A stretch of DNA of 51,995 bases from the NCBI RefSeq assembly GCF_008831285.2, contig NW_022204745.1, forward strand, positions 1 through 51,995. The letters run 5' to 3'. This document shows, in pieces, positions 34,237 through 46,651 of the stretch. Under the pieces are notes generated by a model. That model saw only the letters and a list, made by a program, of their open reading frames with translations. It was not told the origin of the DNA and ran no database searches. This DNA comes from Nymphaea colorata. Its lineage: Eukaryota; Streptophyta; Magnoliopsida; Nymphaeales; Nymphaeaceae. Numbering within the stretch: the first letter of the stretch is position 1; every line of letters starts with the position of its first letter. Both the position numbers and the translations under genes were made by a program.

Positions 34237-37200
34237 TGTTAGGATCCCGACCCCAACAGGCCGACCCAAGGAGCCGAGGTCCTACTGCCAAGATCGCCTC
34301 GAGGAATCTAGACCAAAAACCTAAACAAATAATACAAGGAACTACCCGGCCGGACAGGACCCCGGCACAAACCCAATAGGACGTGAATACACGGAAGGGT
34401 AATCCCAAAAACCTATCTAAAGTCAAACCTACTACAGAAAACTACTAGGGATGTGAGGCCGTACAACCGTGTGCGATACAGAAATGCTCTCGCAACTCAC
34501 TCAAGATCAAACCATACAAACCACACAAACCATAACTACGCGTAGCAAACCACACCCAATACCCTAGGTAGGCTCGTCGATTAGCGGTCGTGTCTAGGCC
34601 AAGGGCCGTCGAGGTACCGCTGGAACCAACCAAGGCCGAAGCCGGGCTCAAGCAAATACGAAAGCAAATGCACCCGACCCGCGAAACTACAAGGGAGTGA
34701 GAGGGTGTTACCGGCCAAGCTAATCTTGGCTTTCAGCAAGAAGGCCACGAGGTGAATCCCCAACCTCGGGCAACGCAGCAACAAACGAGGAGGACTCCGG
34801 TTGAGGTCGGCAGCGAACTGGATCTCGCGATGAAGTGGACGCTACACCGGAAGTCTTCAAATGGCCGGCTAGGGACGCCGGACGAGTTGCCGTATTCGGC
34901 CCTCCTGAAAGTGAGCAAGGGACAGCAGCAAGTCACAAGCTACTGCTGGAAGAGGCCTGCCTGGCCGTGAAGGGAGCACGGCAGCAAGGGGTGTGCCGAA
35001 GCTGGAAGGGTCCCGCTGTGCGTGGGGATGACCTTCGGAAGGGCTGGGTTCGGTATAGAACCCGGGAGAGCCTAACTACGGGAAGGAGGAGAGCTCGGTC
35101 TAAAGCTCGGGCAGACCTAGCTACGAGGGAGGTCCGGCTATGGATGGCTGGCTAGGTCGTGGCTTAGGTGAGCTAAGTCAAGGCTTAGGGACAGCTGGGT
35201 CAAGGTGGACTAAGGACTGGCTTAGGTTCAGATGCGGCTGGGTTGACTTGAATCAAGTCAAGACGCTAAGGAATGAAGAAGGTGCGGAAGAGAGGTGGCA
35301 GCTTGGGTCTAGCCGTGCAAGAGGTGGGTCCGAATCACTTAGGCAGCGTTGACCTTGGCTGCCTTAGGACCAAGGGCTACTTTCCAGAATAAGAGGAAAG
35401 GAGGCTCAAGGACGCGGGTTACCAAAATGGGATAAGTCGACTTAGGGGGGTTGACTAGGTTGGCGCGTGAAGGCTTACTCAAAACGAAGTAAGGCTTGGC
35501 GCGGTTGGGACAAACCTAAGCTGATGGAATGGTGGACTCGGCTAAGACTTTCCTAGCTGGTGAGGGTTGACTTGGCTGGTCAAGGGTTCCTAAGGGGAGT
35601 GAAGCCAGGTGGCGGTTTCCTAACTAAGAAAGAGGGAGATGAGAAGGACGCCAATTGCCAAAGGCACGGGTTGGCGTGGAGATTTCCTTCCTTAGAGTGA
35701 GGAGGGAAGGGGGCGCCCAATTCCAAAATGAATTGAGAGATAAGAGAGTTGCTAGAGAGTGACTAGCAAATTAGGAAATGATTCCAATCTCCTTCCTAAT
35801 GAATAAGGAGGGAATTGGCTCGGCTTGCTCCCTAAATTCGTGAGTAGGGAGAGGCACGTGGCCTTTGCAAAAAAGTAAGTCTTCAACGTTATTGCTCGAG
35901 TTCTCTTTCTCTTCTTCTCAACGGACTCAAAGGGGACGAGCAAGGCAAAATGGGAAAGATGGGGCTAAGGGGTCACGCTGGATAATACTAAAGTTAAGAG
36001 CATGAGGTGGCAAGGGGAGAACTCCATGCGAGAGGGACTAAAGACGGTGGAGGAAAAGAAATGGGAAAGTGCAATAACAAGGTTGACTCCAACGTTGACA
36101 AGTGTAAACCGTGGGACCTACAAGGAATTGGTTAACGAGGTGGAAGGAAGAAGCTGGCTCGGTTCAGGTGGGGTCAAGAGGGGTAAGCACGAGGTGGCAA
36201 GGAGCTAAGGTAAGATACCAAAAATGGAGGAGACGAGCTGGGGTAAGGAGGAGGTGGCGAATTCCTAGACCTCACTTCCAAAAGGAAAACGTGTGATGGC
36301 CTCTACGAAATCGGCAAGGGCTCTAAGGGATGAGAAAGGTAAAAACGTGTGGGGCCAAGGTCTCGAGAGGGAGTGGTGACCTGGTGATGAGGCTTGGGGC
36401 TAACAAAAAGGAAGAGGCTCGGATAGGGAAGAGGAGGAGGTGGCGTTCTCACAACGCTCCACCAAAATGGAAATACGTGTGAGAGTAACAAAAACGGTAG
36501 AGGGATTATGCGAGGGAAAAGGTGAAAACGCGTGGGGTAGGCTGCTCGACAAGGAAGGAGGGACTAGCTGGTGAGGTGGCAGGAGCTGCAGGCTGGGATG
36601 ACGACATGTGGCGACACCAATGGCTAAGATGAGAGGAAGGACTCGGTTGACTACAAGATTGGCAACAAAATTGGTAAGGAGATTGCGAGGAGAGGGATTT
36701 ACCAGATTTGGGGGAATTCGATGGAGTCTTGGATGATTCTCGGCTGGGACCGAATCAACCAAGTGGGACAGGTGGCTAGGTAAATCTGGGAGGCTAAGGG
36801 GATGGCTGACACGTGGCTCACTCAAGGGCTAGGATTAAACAAAAGAGAGAAAGAATAGGACTTACCAAATGAAGACCGGCGGCCAAGGAAGGTGCGAGCT
36901 AGCACCGGCGGCTAGGGTGATTTACCCTAGTGCGCTCCTCCAACAATGGACCAGAATACCCTCAGCTTGTTATTGAACAGTTCCACGGTCAGGGGCAGAT
37001 TAGTCCACGCCGGAAAAGGGCCAAAGTCTGGCCAGAATCACAGAAAGTTCACCGGAAATTGCAGGGTTCAGGCCGGGCCTAAAACACGAGAACGAGTAGC
37101 CGGATGAAGCTCAAATTCAGCCGTTCGATTCCTTTTGATGGGGCGTCTTCTTTTTTGTATTTCTTTCTTTGTTTTGATGCCTTTTGATGCACTTTGCAAG

Positions 37201-38641
37201 CCCTTTTTGCTTGCTGGATTTGTGCATCCGTTTTGCCCAAAAACGGAGGCAACCAAAGAGGCCCTTTTTTGAGGACGCTCGTGGGGAACCTTCGTAGCGT
37301 AAGCAAGGAGGTTCTTGAGACGCGTAAGCAAGGGTTTAATTCTGTTTTCAGCCGCGGGATGTGAGCTCAATCTCATGGGTTTACACCGAGGGATTGAAAT
37401 CCATCTTCTAGCCGAACTCAGGATCAAAACCGAGCAACGTGTTGCTCACTAACTTTTCTTGTTTTCTCTTCGTACTAACCTTTTTCTCTTGTGCTACTTT
37501 GATGTCTTTTGCTGCTGCTACCAGGTCGCCCAAGTTGCTGCAGCCTTCCCAGGATGAAGACAGCCTCACAACCTTCTTTGTGCTGAGAAGGAAGGCACCA
37601 TGCTTCAAGAAAATGCTCGTGGGGTATTCTTCGTGGTCCTTGGAGACGCCGCGCACCGGAGCTTGCTGCTATCCTTAGTCCGTGATCCTTAGGTTGAGGG
37701 GGAGAGGAAGAAACCAGAAAACAAGGTCGAGTGGAAGAGGGAGACCTTCGGTTGACAAGAGGGCTGAAGACGATGCAGATCTTCACCTTGGGGTTTGAAA
37801 GGTAGATGACGCCAAGAGAGATGACGTTAGGCTAGGGAGATACCTTGAGGACGAGTGGAGGAGAAGAGGCTGCGCCATGGATGAGGAGGGACGCCAAGGA
37901 GAGAAGGGAGACCACCGCGGGAGAGGGGTGAGCCAAGGGGAGTACGAGAGAGAGAAAGGGCATTCCGCCCAATACAATTCCTCAATTCATTTTCATTATT
38001 CAAAAGCATACTGATTACATGAAATCAAAGACTTAAATAACTTCCTAATCAACTCGGTTCACATTCCAAACCGGTTCACTAAAGAAACAAATCAAAAACG
38101 GACTCAAATGGATCCAAAAACGGAACTCAAATGAAATCCAAAAACGGAGCTCCATGGGATCCAAAAACGGAACTCAATGGGGTCCAAAAACGGAACTCCA
38201 TGGGATCCAAAAACGAGCTCCAAAAAATCAATCCTAATGGACGCTATTCGTCCAAATAAAATGGTCCGTGGATCATTTGGATCCACTTGCTTGGGCGCAT
38301 GGTTGAGCTTGGACCGGCTGAACCCCCTTTTGCCTAGGTTCGACCTAGACTACCTCGTGTGAACTTGGGTTAGGGCTCGACTATAGGTTAGACCATTCAA
38401 GTACGGGAGAGTCCTAAAAAACGGATCAAAGCCACCTTGAGGTTTAATCTAATTTCGCTCACGCTTGGCCGTTGTTGCTCCGCCCGCTCCGCCCTCTGCA
38501 AGAACTCCAAGATGTAAGTATTCCTCTGAAGCTGGCCTAGATACCTTGCTGGACTCACGTCCAGCCCTTACGAGCCTAGTCGGACCCGGCTTGGTCCTTG
38601 GTTCAGCCCTTACAAGCTGGCTGGATTTTTGGCTCGTAACA
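34237..38641 (-). repeat. LTR F, full length (4,405 bp)
   Basis: Both edges are intact and it is closest to LTR B. Between about 36230 and 36530 it has a different segment from B (ATTCCTAGACCTCACTTCC...), shared with LTR G and the plus-strand LTR. LTRs in this array are therefore mosaics. The splice-donor-like site is at 36864-36865. Confidence 0.9.
38031..38222 (-). promoter_or_regulatory. LTR F U3: TATA-like box plus repeats
   Basis: The TATA-like box is at 38031-38040, about 605 bp inside the LTR. Repeats run from 38093 to 38222. Confidence 0.5.
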
Positions 38642-41000
38642 GATCCACCCTCCTTAAAATGAGCTTGTCCCCAAGCTCTTGCTTTATCTTTTTCCGGATG
38701 GGTCTGAGTTCCACGTGCTACCCACATAAATTTTTCTTTTGGTCCATAGTCCCGGGGTAGTACTTCTAAGGAGTTCCTCTGGTTGAGGAAACTTCCTCTC
38801 GGCCCTTTCTTGAAAACTTGAGTGAAGACCCGAGTTGTCTTACTCGTTTCTTGATGTGTCTTTCTGGGGCCGTAGTCTCTAGGCAGCTGCCCGATGTGAA
38901 GCCTTTGCTGCCCTTGCAGCTGTTTGCTTCCGCTTATGCTCGCTTTTCGTGTGGTGGTCTGCCCATGGTTCTGCGATTGCCAAGTGTTGCTGCTCACTGG
39001 GACAGGCCACTGCGCTTCTGCTGCGCGCTTACTATAGTCGGGGCCTAGTAATAAGCCTGACATGTTTTGGTTAAGGGAGTCATGAGGATCCCTTAACTCC
39101 CGACTACAGTTTGGAGAGTCTGGAAATTGGTATGCTCTCCAACGCTCTGGGTAGAGTTCCTCTATATAGTTTCCCAGAGTCGACAAGTTGTGTTGCCGAC
39201 CACCTTTCCTAGACTGTATCTGACGCTGGGAAGAGGCAAAGGTGGTCACGGTGTACTGAGCACCGGCTGCTCCTATGTCTGTCGCTTTAAGGTCATGACG
39301 CTCCTCAATAATATTTTCGTTTTCCTCTTCAGACTCAGGGAGGATTCCGTTTGTCTTTGCTAGGAGCTCTTCTTCAAACTGCTCCCGGATGTTAAGCGGT
39401 TTGGTTCTTTGCTTACACCCGGGTTTAGAACCCTTTTTGCTTCTTTTTGAGGCGGCAACTACCTCTTTTCCTTCTTGGCGCTGAACAAGAGAGGGTCTCT
39501 TGTCTTGGGCTCTATTTAGCTTGGCGTTTAGGCTTGCCAATTCTTGAGTCGCCCCTTGTTGGAGTTTCATACGTGCACTTTTGGGAGACTCAAAGAACTC
39601 GTGATCCATACCACCCTCCTTAGGTTGGTTCATAAGGATGCTAGGAGGTGGTAACAACCCTTTGCTGCCCATGGCTGGCTGCCCCATTGTTTCTATCTTT
39701 GTTTGCTCACGGGTTTCTTGATTCCATGGCTCATCTGCCCATCTAAAAGGTGACGCTAGGGTGAAGATTTCTTCTTTGCTTTGCATCGGCGTCACTTTAG
39801 GACTTGCCTCAGGCGTTAGTTCTTCAAGAGGTGTCACCCTACTATCAGCTTGTGTTAGGCTAGATGAGCACTCTTCGTTTGAGTTTGGACACGCTCTATT
39901 GCTTTCCCTTATTTGTTCTGACGTCTGGGTAGGTAGGGGAAGTAATCCTTCGTAGATGCCATTGGAGTGCTTTGTGTCTCTTCGTCTTGCCGACTTATTC
40001 TGTTGGTCGGGCCTTTGGTTCTCACTTGTTGTTCTAGGTTGAACCCATTCCAAAGGCCGCATAGCACTGAATGTCTCGGCTGGGCCAAGTATGCCTTTAG
40101 TATCTTTTGACGTGATAATCGTGCTGCTCTTATGAATAGGGATAGGAGGGGCTCCAAGAATCCCTTTTTCTGAAATTTCAGTCCTTGCACGTTCTGAAGG
40201 CTTGAGGGCGCCGATTTTGGCACACTCCCGACTTGGCACTTTTACCTCTTCATCGCTTGAAGAATCGGTGCTACTCTCATCTTCGGATTCGGACGAAGTC
40301 TCTTCTTCGCTTTCTAACTCGTACTCTTTTGGCATTTTGTTCATAGGCGTCTTTAAGGGAGAAGGAGAGGATTTCTCATCCTCACTAGACGAGTCCGCTT
40401 CAGTATCGGATCCAGCCCGTCGATAATCACTTGGTGTTCTCTTATTTCTGTTTGCCTCTCTGTGATCCATCCTGTCGAGCATCTCATTAATCTTCTTGCA
40501 CACTTCGTCCCACGTAAGAGACCTTGTGCTTTGGTCATTCTGTTCATAATGCTCTTCTTCATCACTAGGCTCATAAGAATATTCTTTTTGCTTCTCGACC
40601 ACGGGGGAGAGTCTTTCCTCTAGCACTAAGCGAAAATTCGAGAACCCAACTTGGATAACTTCTCCCTGATAGATTGGCGCCCAATCTCTATGTTCCACTT
40701 CGTATCCAGCCACTATAAGTCTACCCGTGTAAGTGATTTGGCTATCCATATTTCTTGGGTGTCCTTACGTATGGCTAACTCAAAGTGACGCCCTTTTATG
40801 CTAGGGTGTCGGAGTGTCAAGTCACACTCGGGATTACTGCCGACTTGGACATAAGTCCACTTTGGAGCTTGATCCCTAGTATGTCCATGGATCAACGTAT
40901 CTGTCCGAATGCAAACGCCATTTTCGAAGGTGCTAAGGAGTATGTCCATTTCTGCTCTACTAGACGAGCACCTCATTCCGTCTTCTACACTATCAAGCAA
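38449..41000 (-). pseudogene. FHA-like retrotransposon ORF, copy F, one frameshift
   Basis: From the ATG at 40998-41000, 95 codons are open. A 1-bp deletion in a T run near 40731 (GATTTGG for GATTTTGG) then shifts the frame, which continues open for 766 codons to 38449. Corrected length is about 850 residues. The frameshift falls inside the FHA-like domain. Everything downstream is uninterrupted: helical region, acidic Ser-rich tract, two KGILG motifs, basic region (KRSKKGSKPGCKQRTK) and PRDYGP repeats. The stop falls 193 bp inside the LTR, as in copy B. Because the only lesion is in a homopolymer, it could be an assembly error and the gene intact. Confidence 0.82.
38642..38660 (-). other. 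Polypurine tract
   Basis: Standard tract bordering LTR F, inside the copy F reading frame. Confidence 0.75.
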
Positions 41001-41998
41001 ACTGCCAAACCAAATCCTACGCTACTGCTGAAACCAAAACACTGACACACTGCCACTCTTAAATAAAATCCTATACTGCTGCGAAGAACCTGCTGTACTC
41101 AACTTTTCTGCCCGTTGTCTATCAGCCACACTTCTGCCCTGTGTGCGCTAAGGGAGGAGGAAACTGGTTCCGCCTGTCACCGTGCCCGCCTGGCACCTCG
41201 GTGACTATCTCTTGCTCTCAGCTGGGCCTAAAATGGGAGGCCTAACTGTCGCATCTGCCTGATGCCTCGACAGCAACTTCGAGCTCAAGTACCCTCGGGT
41301 GATGCGATGTGCACACCTTTAGTCCAGACTGTTTTAAGACAGCCCAAGGACTTACGCACAGAAATATCAAACGGTGGAGTTTTGACTTCAAATTTTGTCA
41401 GCACTAAGAGGATATAATTATCTGACTATGCTGAAAATTTCAGCTCGTTTTGACCTCGGGAAGTCTCTGAAACTACGCAATCTTCTGGCCAAACTGCTCC
41501 GCGGACAGGTTCTGTCCGTTCAGGCTTTTAGCACGTTGTAAGGCCAAAAACGTTTTGTTAAGGGCGGAATTTCTTCTGATGCCCAAAACAACTTTTGTAG
41601 CACATATGATTACGAGTCTGTCCACCAAATTTGAGGCAAATCCGACTTCGTTTGCCCCTTGAAATCGCTGATAGACTGTTGCCAACTGTTACAGTCCAGA
41701 AAACCGCAATACGCCTAGTTCTGAAAACGAAATCCTGAAAACTGCTGAAAACAAAAGGCTGGAAAATCTGTCTTCTACTGCCTTCGGATGCTGAATCTTC
41801 TATGCCAAGCGCGTGTAGAGTCCAGATGGAAACCTCAAGACGGCTCTGATACCAATTGTTAGATTGGTATCAGTCGGTTGTTGGCGACTACTCCACAAGA
41901 AGCCGTCCAAATAATAGCTGGAAACCGCGACGTCTACTCCGTTGAAAGTACTAACTTTTGAAATCTGTCGCTGTCTCTTCAACTTTGAACCCCAAGGC
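41001..41998 (-). other. Internal leader, copy F
   Basis: Stem-loop 1 is at 41176-41205 and stem-loop 2 at 41246-41273, where one loop base differs (loop AGGCA) and all stem pairs are kept. The pseudo-PBS and its palindrome are at 41842-41870. The stretch 41520-41760 is more diverged from C and E than the rest. Confidence 0.7.
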
Positions 41999-42011
41999 GG
42001 CTCTGATACCA
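41999..42011 (-). other. Primer-binding site (initiator tRNA-Met), copy F
   Basis: GGCTCTGATACCA on the plus strand, 2 nt from LTR G (42014). Confidence 0.85.
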
Positions 42012-42013
42012 AT

Positions 42014-45000
42014 TGTTAGGATCCCGACCCCAACGGTCCGACCCAAGGAGTCGAGGTCCTACTGCCAAGATCGCCTCGAGGAATCTAGACCAAAAACCTA
42101 AACAAATAATACAAGGAACTACCCAGCCGGACAGGACCCCGGCGCAAACCCAATAGGACGTGATGAACAAGTAGGGGTAATCCCAAAAACCTAACTAAGT
42201 CAAAACCTACTACAAATAACTATGAGGGATGTGAGGACGTACAAGCGTGCGCGATACAAGAGTACTCTCGCAACTCACTCAATCCAAACCATCAAACCAC
42301 ACAACCACATCTATACGTAATTAGGGGTAATTAGGACTTACCTCGTGCGACAAGGACTTACCTAAATTAGGACAAGCGAGGTTACGGTAAGTCTATCTAA
42401 GGGGTGTTGACTTAAGCTGGTCAATGGTTCCTATGGGTATCGAAGTGGGTGAGGCCAGGTGGAGGCCACCTAACTAAGAAAGAGCGAGGTGAGAAGGATG
42501 CCAATTGCCAAATGCAAGGGTTGGCGGGGAGATTCCTTCCTACGGTAGAGGAGGAAAAGGGGCGCTCAATTCTAAACTGAAATGAGAGCTAAGAGAGTTG
42601 CTAGAGAGAGACTAGCAAATAAGGATTCGACTCCAATTTCCTTCCTAAAGAATGAGGAGGGAATTGGCTCGGCTTTCTTCCAATTGTTAGGAAGGGGAGG
42701 CACGTGGCCAAAGACAAAAGGTAAGACTTCAACGTTAGGCGCGTGGGGACTCCTTCTTCTCTTCTTCACGAGGGACACAAGGGGTGACTCGACAAGAAAG
42801 GGATTAGGCAAGAGCTAAAGGGGTAAAGCTGGCTAACACTCAAGGGAAGAGCATGAGGTGGCAAGGGGAGAACTCCATGCGAGAGGGACTAAAGACGGTG
42901 AAGGAAAAGAAAGGGGGAAGTGCGATAACAAGGTTGGCTCCAACGTTGACAAGTGTAAACCGTGGGACCTACAAAGGAATGGTGTGCGACATAAAGGGGG
43001 AAAGCTGGCTCGGTTCAGGTGGGTAATAATTAGGGAAGGTGAGGTGGAGAGGAGCTAAGGTAAGATATCAAAAATGGAGGAGACGAGCTGGGGCAAGGAG
43101 GAGGTGGCGAATTCCTAGACCCCACTTCCAAAAGGAAAACGTGTGATGGCCTCTACGAAATCGGCAAGGGCTCTAAGGGATGAGAAAGGTAAAACGTGTG
43201 GGGCCAAGGTCTCGAGAGGGAGTGGTGACCTGGTGATGAGGCTTGGGGCTAACAAAAAGGAAGGGGCTCGGATAGGGAAGAGGAGGAGGTGGCGTTCTCA
43301 CAACGCTCCACCAAAATGGAAATACGTGTGAGAGTCAACAAAAACGGTAGAGGGATTATGCGAGGGAAAAGGTGAAAACGCGTGGGGTAGGCTGCTCGAC
43401 AAGGAAGGAGGGACTAGCTGGTGAGGTGGCAGGAGCTGCAGGCTGGGATGACGACACGTGGCAACACCAATGGCTAAGATGAGAGGAAGGACTCGGTTGA
43501 CTACAAGATTGGCAACAAAATTGGTAAGGAGACTGCGAGGAGAGGGATTTACCGGATTTGGGGGAATTCGATGGAGTCTTGGATGATTCTCGGCTGGGAC
43601 CGAATCAACCAAGTGGGACAGGTGGCTAGGTAAATCTGGGAGGCTAAGGGGATGGCTGACACGTGGCTCACTCAAGGGCTAGGATTAAACAAAAGAGAGA
43701 AAGAATAGGACTTACCAAATGAAGACCGGCGGCCAAGGAAGGTGCGAGCTAGCACCGGCGGCTAGGGTTGAACGCCCTAGTGCGCTCCTCCAAGGAATGG
43801 ACCAGAATACCCTCAAACTGAAGCTGACTCCTTCCACGATCAGGGGTAATATGGACCACGCCAAATTGGCCAAAATCTGGCCGGAATCACCTAGATGTTC
43901 ACCGGAGTTGCAGAATTCAGGCCGAGCCTAGAACATGCGATTTGCGGTCCGAATGAAGCTCAATTTACGCCATTTGATTCCTCTTGATTGGGCGACTACT
44001 TCTAAGCACTTTTCTCTTTAATTTGACGCCCTTTTGATGCACTTATGCAAGCTTTTGCTTGCTGGATTTGTGCATCCGTTTTGCTCAAAAACGGAGGCAA
44101 CCAAAGCGCTCTTGTGAGGACGCTCTTTGGAGACCTTCGTGCGTAGCGTGAGGGGAAGAACTTCAAGAATGCCAAGGAGTTCTTGAGACGCGTAAGCAAG
44201 AATTTGGTGCTGTTTTCAGCCGTGGGATGAGAGCTCAAACTCTCGGGTGTACACCGAGGGAGTGAAATCCTCCTTCTAGCCGAATACAAAATCAAATCCG
44301 AGCAACGTGTTGCTCACTAACTTTTCTTGTTTTCTCTTCGTACTAACCTTTTTCTCTTGCGCTACTTTGATGTCTTTTGCTGCTGCTACCAGGTCGCCCA
44401 AGTTGCTGCAGCCTTCCCGGGATGAAGACAGCCTCACAACCTTCTTTGTGTTTGAGAAGGAAGGCACCGTGCTTCAAGAAAATGCTCGTGGGGTATTCTC
44501 GTGGTCCGTTGGAGACGCCACGCGCTGGAGCTTGCTGCTTTCCTTTGGCCGTGATCCTTAGGTCGAGGGGAAGAGGAAGAAAACAGAAATTAAGGTAGGG
44601 AGACGAGACCTTCGGCTGGATAGAGGGTAAAGGGATGTCGTCCTTCACCTAAGGGGCTGGAATGAAGAGGACGCCATGGAGGATGACGCTAGGGCTTGGA
44701 GAATCCTTGAAGACGAGTTTGAGAGAAGAGGCTGCGCCATGGGTGAGGAGGGACGCCAAGGAAAGAAGGGAGACCACCGCGGGAGAGGGGTGAGCCAAGG
44801 GGAGTACGAGAGAGAGAAAGGGCATTCCGCCCAACAATTTCTTCAATTCATTTTCATTATTCAAAAGCATAACAATTACATGAATTCAATCACTTAAATA
44901 ACTTCCTAATCAACTCGGTTCACATTCCGAAACGGTTCACTAAAGAATCAAAACAAAAACGGAACTCCATTGGATCTAAAAAACGGAGCTCCAAAGAAAT

Positions 45001-45185
45001 CCAAAAACGGAACTCAATGGGGTCCAAAAACGGAACTCTATGGGATCCAAAAACGAGCTCCAAAAAATCAATCCTAATGGACACTATCCGTCCAAATAAA
45101 ATGGTCCGTGGATCATTTGGATCCACTTGCTTGGGCGCATGGTTGAGCTTGGACCGGCTCAGCCCCCTTTTGCCTAGGTTCAACC
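42014..45185 (-). repeat. LTR G, internally deleted and truncated
   Basis: The left edge is intact. After about 42320 (CTATACGTAA) there is a short filler, then LTR sequence resumes at GACAAGGACTTACC, so about 0.9 kb is missing. The right end stops near 45185, about 0.3 kb before the expected LTR end, in a GGTTCAACCTAGA mosaic leading into interior sequence of opposite orientation. The splice-donor-like site is at 43714-43715. Confidence 0.82.
44892..45062 (-). promoter_or_regulatory. LTR G U3: TATA-like box plus repeats
   Basis: The TATA-like box is at 44892-44901 and repeats at 44953-45062, of the short C/D variant. The AACCGGTT palindrome is mutated here (AAACGGTT). Confidence 0.5.
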
Positions 45186-46646
45186 TAGAGCATCAAATGG
45201 GAACCAAAGGCCCAACCAGCAGAACGAGTCGGTCAGACGGAGAGACACAAAGCACTCCAATGGCACTTACGAAGGACTACTTCCCTTACCTGAACCTTCC
45301 AAGACGACAGAACAAGAGAAATTAAGGGAAACTAATAGTACGTGTCCAAACTCAAACGAAGAGTGCTCATCTAGCCTAACACAAGCTGATAGTAGGGCGA
45401 CACCTCTTGAAGAACTAACGCCTGAGGCAAGTCCTAAAGTGACGCCGATGCAAAGCAAAGAAGAAATCTTCACCCTAGCGTCACCTTTTAGATGGGCAGA
45501 TGAGCCATGGAATCAAGAAACCCGTGAGCAAACAAAGATAGAAACAATGGGGCAGCCAGACACGGGCAGCAAAGGGTTGTTACCACCTCCTAGCATCCTT
45601 ATGAACCAACCTAAGGAGGGTGGTATGGATCACGAGTTCTTTGAGTCTCCCAAAAGTGCACGTATGAAACTCCAACAAGGGGCGACTCAAGAATTGGTAA
45701 GTCAAAACGCGAAAGTAGTTAGAGCCCAAGACAAGAGACCCTCTCTTGTTCAGCGCCAAGAAGGAAAAGAGGTAGTTGCCACCTCTAAGAGAAGCAAAAA
45801 GGGTTCTAAACCCGGGTGTAAGCAACGAACCAAACCGCTTAACATCCGGGAGCAATTTGAAGAAGAGCTCCTAGCAGAAATAGACGGAATCCTCCCCAAG
45901 TCTGAAGAGGAAAGCGAGAATGTTGTTGAGGAACGTCATGGCCTTAAGATGACAGATTTAGGAGCAGCCGGTGAGCAGTACACAGTGACCACCTTCGCCT
46001 CTTCCCAGCGTCAGATACAGTCTAGGAAAGGTGGTCGGCAACACAACTTGTCAACTCTGGGAAACTACATTGAAAAACTCTACCCAGAGCGTTGGAGAGC
46101 ATAACAATTTCCAGACTCTCCAAACTGTAGTCGGGAATTAAGGGACCCTTATAACTCCCTTAATCCGAACATGTCAGGCTTATTACTAGTCCCCGACTAT
46201 AGTGAGCGCGCAGCAGAAGCGCAGTGGCCTGTCCCAGTGAGCAGCAACATTGGCAATCGCAGAACCACGGGCAGACCACCACATTGAAAACGAGCAGAAG
46301 CGGAAGCAAACAGCTGCAAGGGCAGCAAAGGCTTCACATCGGGCAGCTGCCTAGAGACTACGGCCCTGAAAGGTTACGTCAGGAAACCATGAGTAGGACA
46401 ACTCGGGTCTTTACTCGGGATTTTCAGAAAGGGCCGAGAGGAAGTTTCCTCAACCAGAGGAACTCCCTTGCCGTACTACCCCGGGACTATGGACCGAAGG
46501 AAAAATTTATGTGGGTAGCGCGTGGTATTCAGACCCATCCTGGAAAAGGTAAAGCAAGAGCTTGGGGACAAGCTCATTTTAAGGAGGGTGGATCTGTACG
46601 AGCCAAAAATCCCCAAGGGCCAAGCCGGGTCCGACTAGGCTCGTAA
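45186..46646 (+). pseudogene. FHA-like retrotransposon ORF, 3' part, plus orientation
   Basis: This is the reverse complement of the C-type interior from the Gln/Asn-rich linker to the 3' end. Open pieces are 45439-46104 and 46224-46646. Lesions are the linker frameshift also seen in copy C, a TAA at 46102-46104 (Tyr in other copies) and a 1-bp loss near 46250 (AACATTGG for AACACTTGG). The N-terminal half is missing. Sharing the linker frameshift with copy C marks it as the same lineage, copied after that mutation. Confidence 0.8.
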
Positions 46647-46651
46647 GGGCT
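46581..46651 (+). repeat. Polypurine tract and 57-bp LTR stub, plus orientation
   Basis: AAGGAGGGTGGATC (46581-46594) is followed by TGTACGAGCC, an LTR start that has lost one T. About 27 bp of the LTR tip is also deleted. The LTR stops at CGTAAGGGCTGGA, where satellite DNA begins. Confidence 0.78.

Noticed and set aside
38449-41000. Ordinary host FHA gene captured once by chance
   Set aside because: The ORF lies between the leader and the polypurine tract in every interior, diverges together with the element subfamilies and uses the LTR for its C-terminus, so it belongs to the element.
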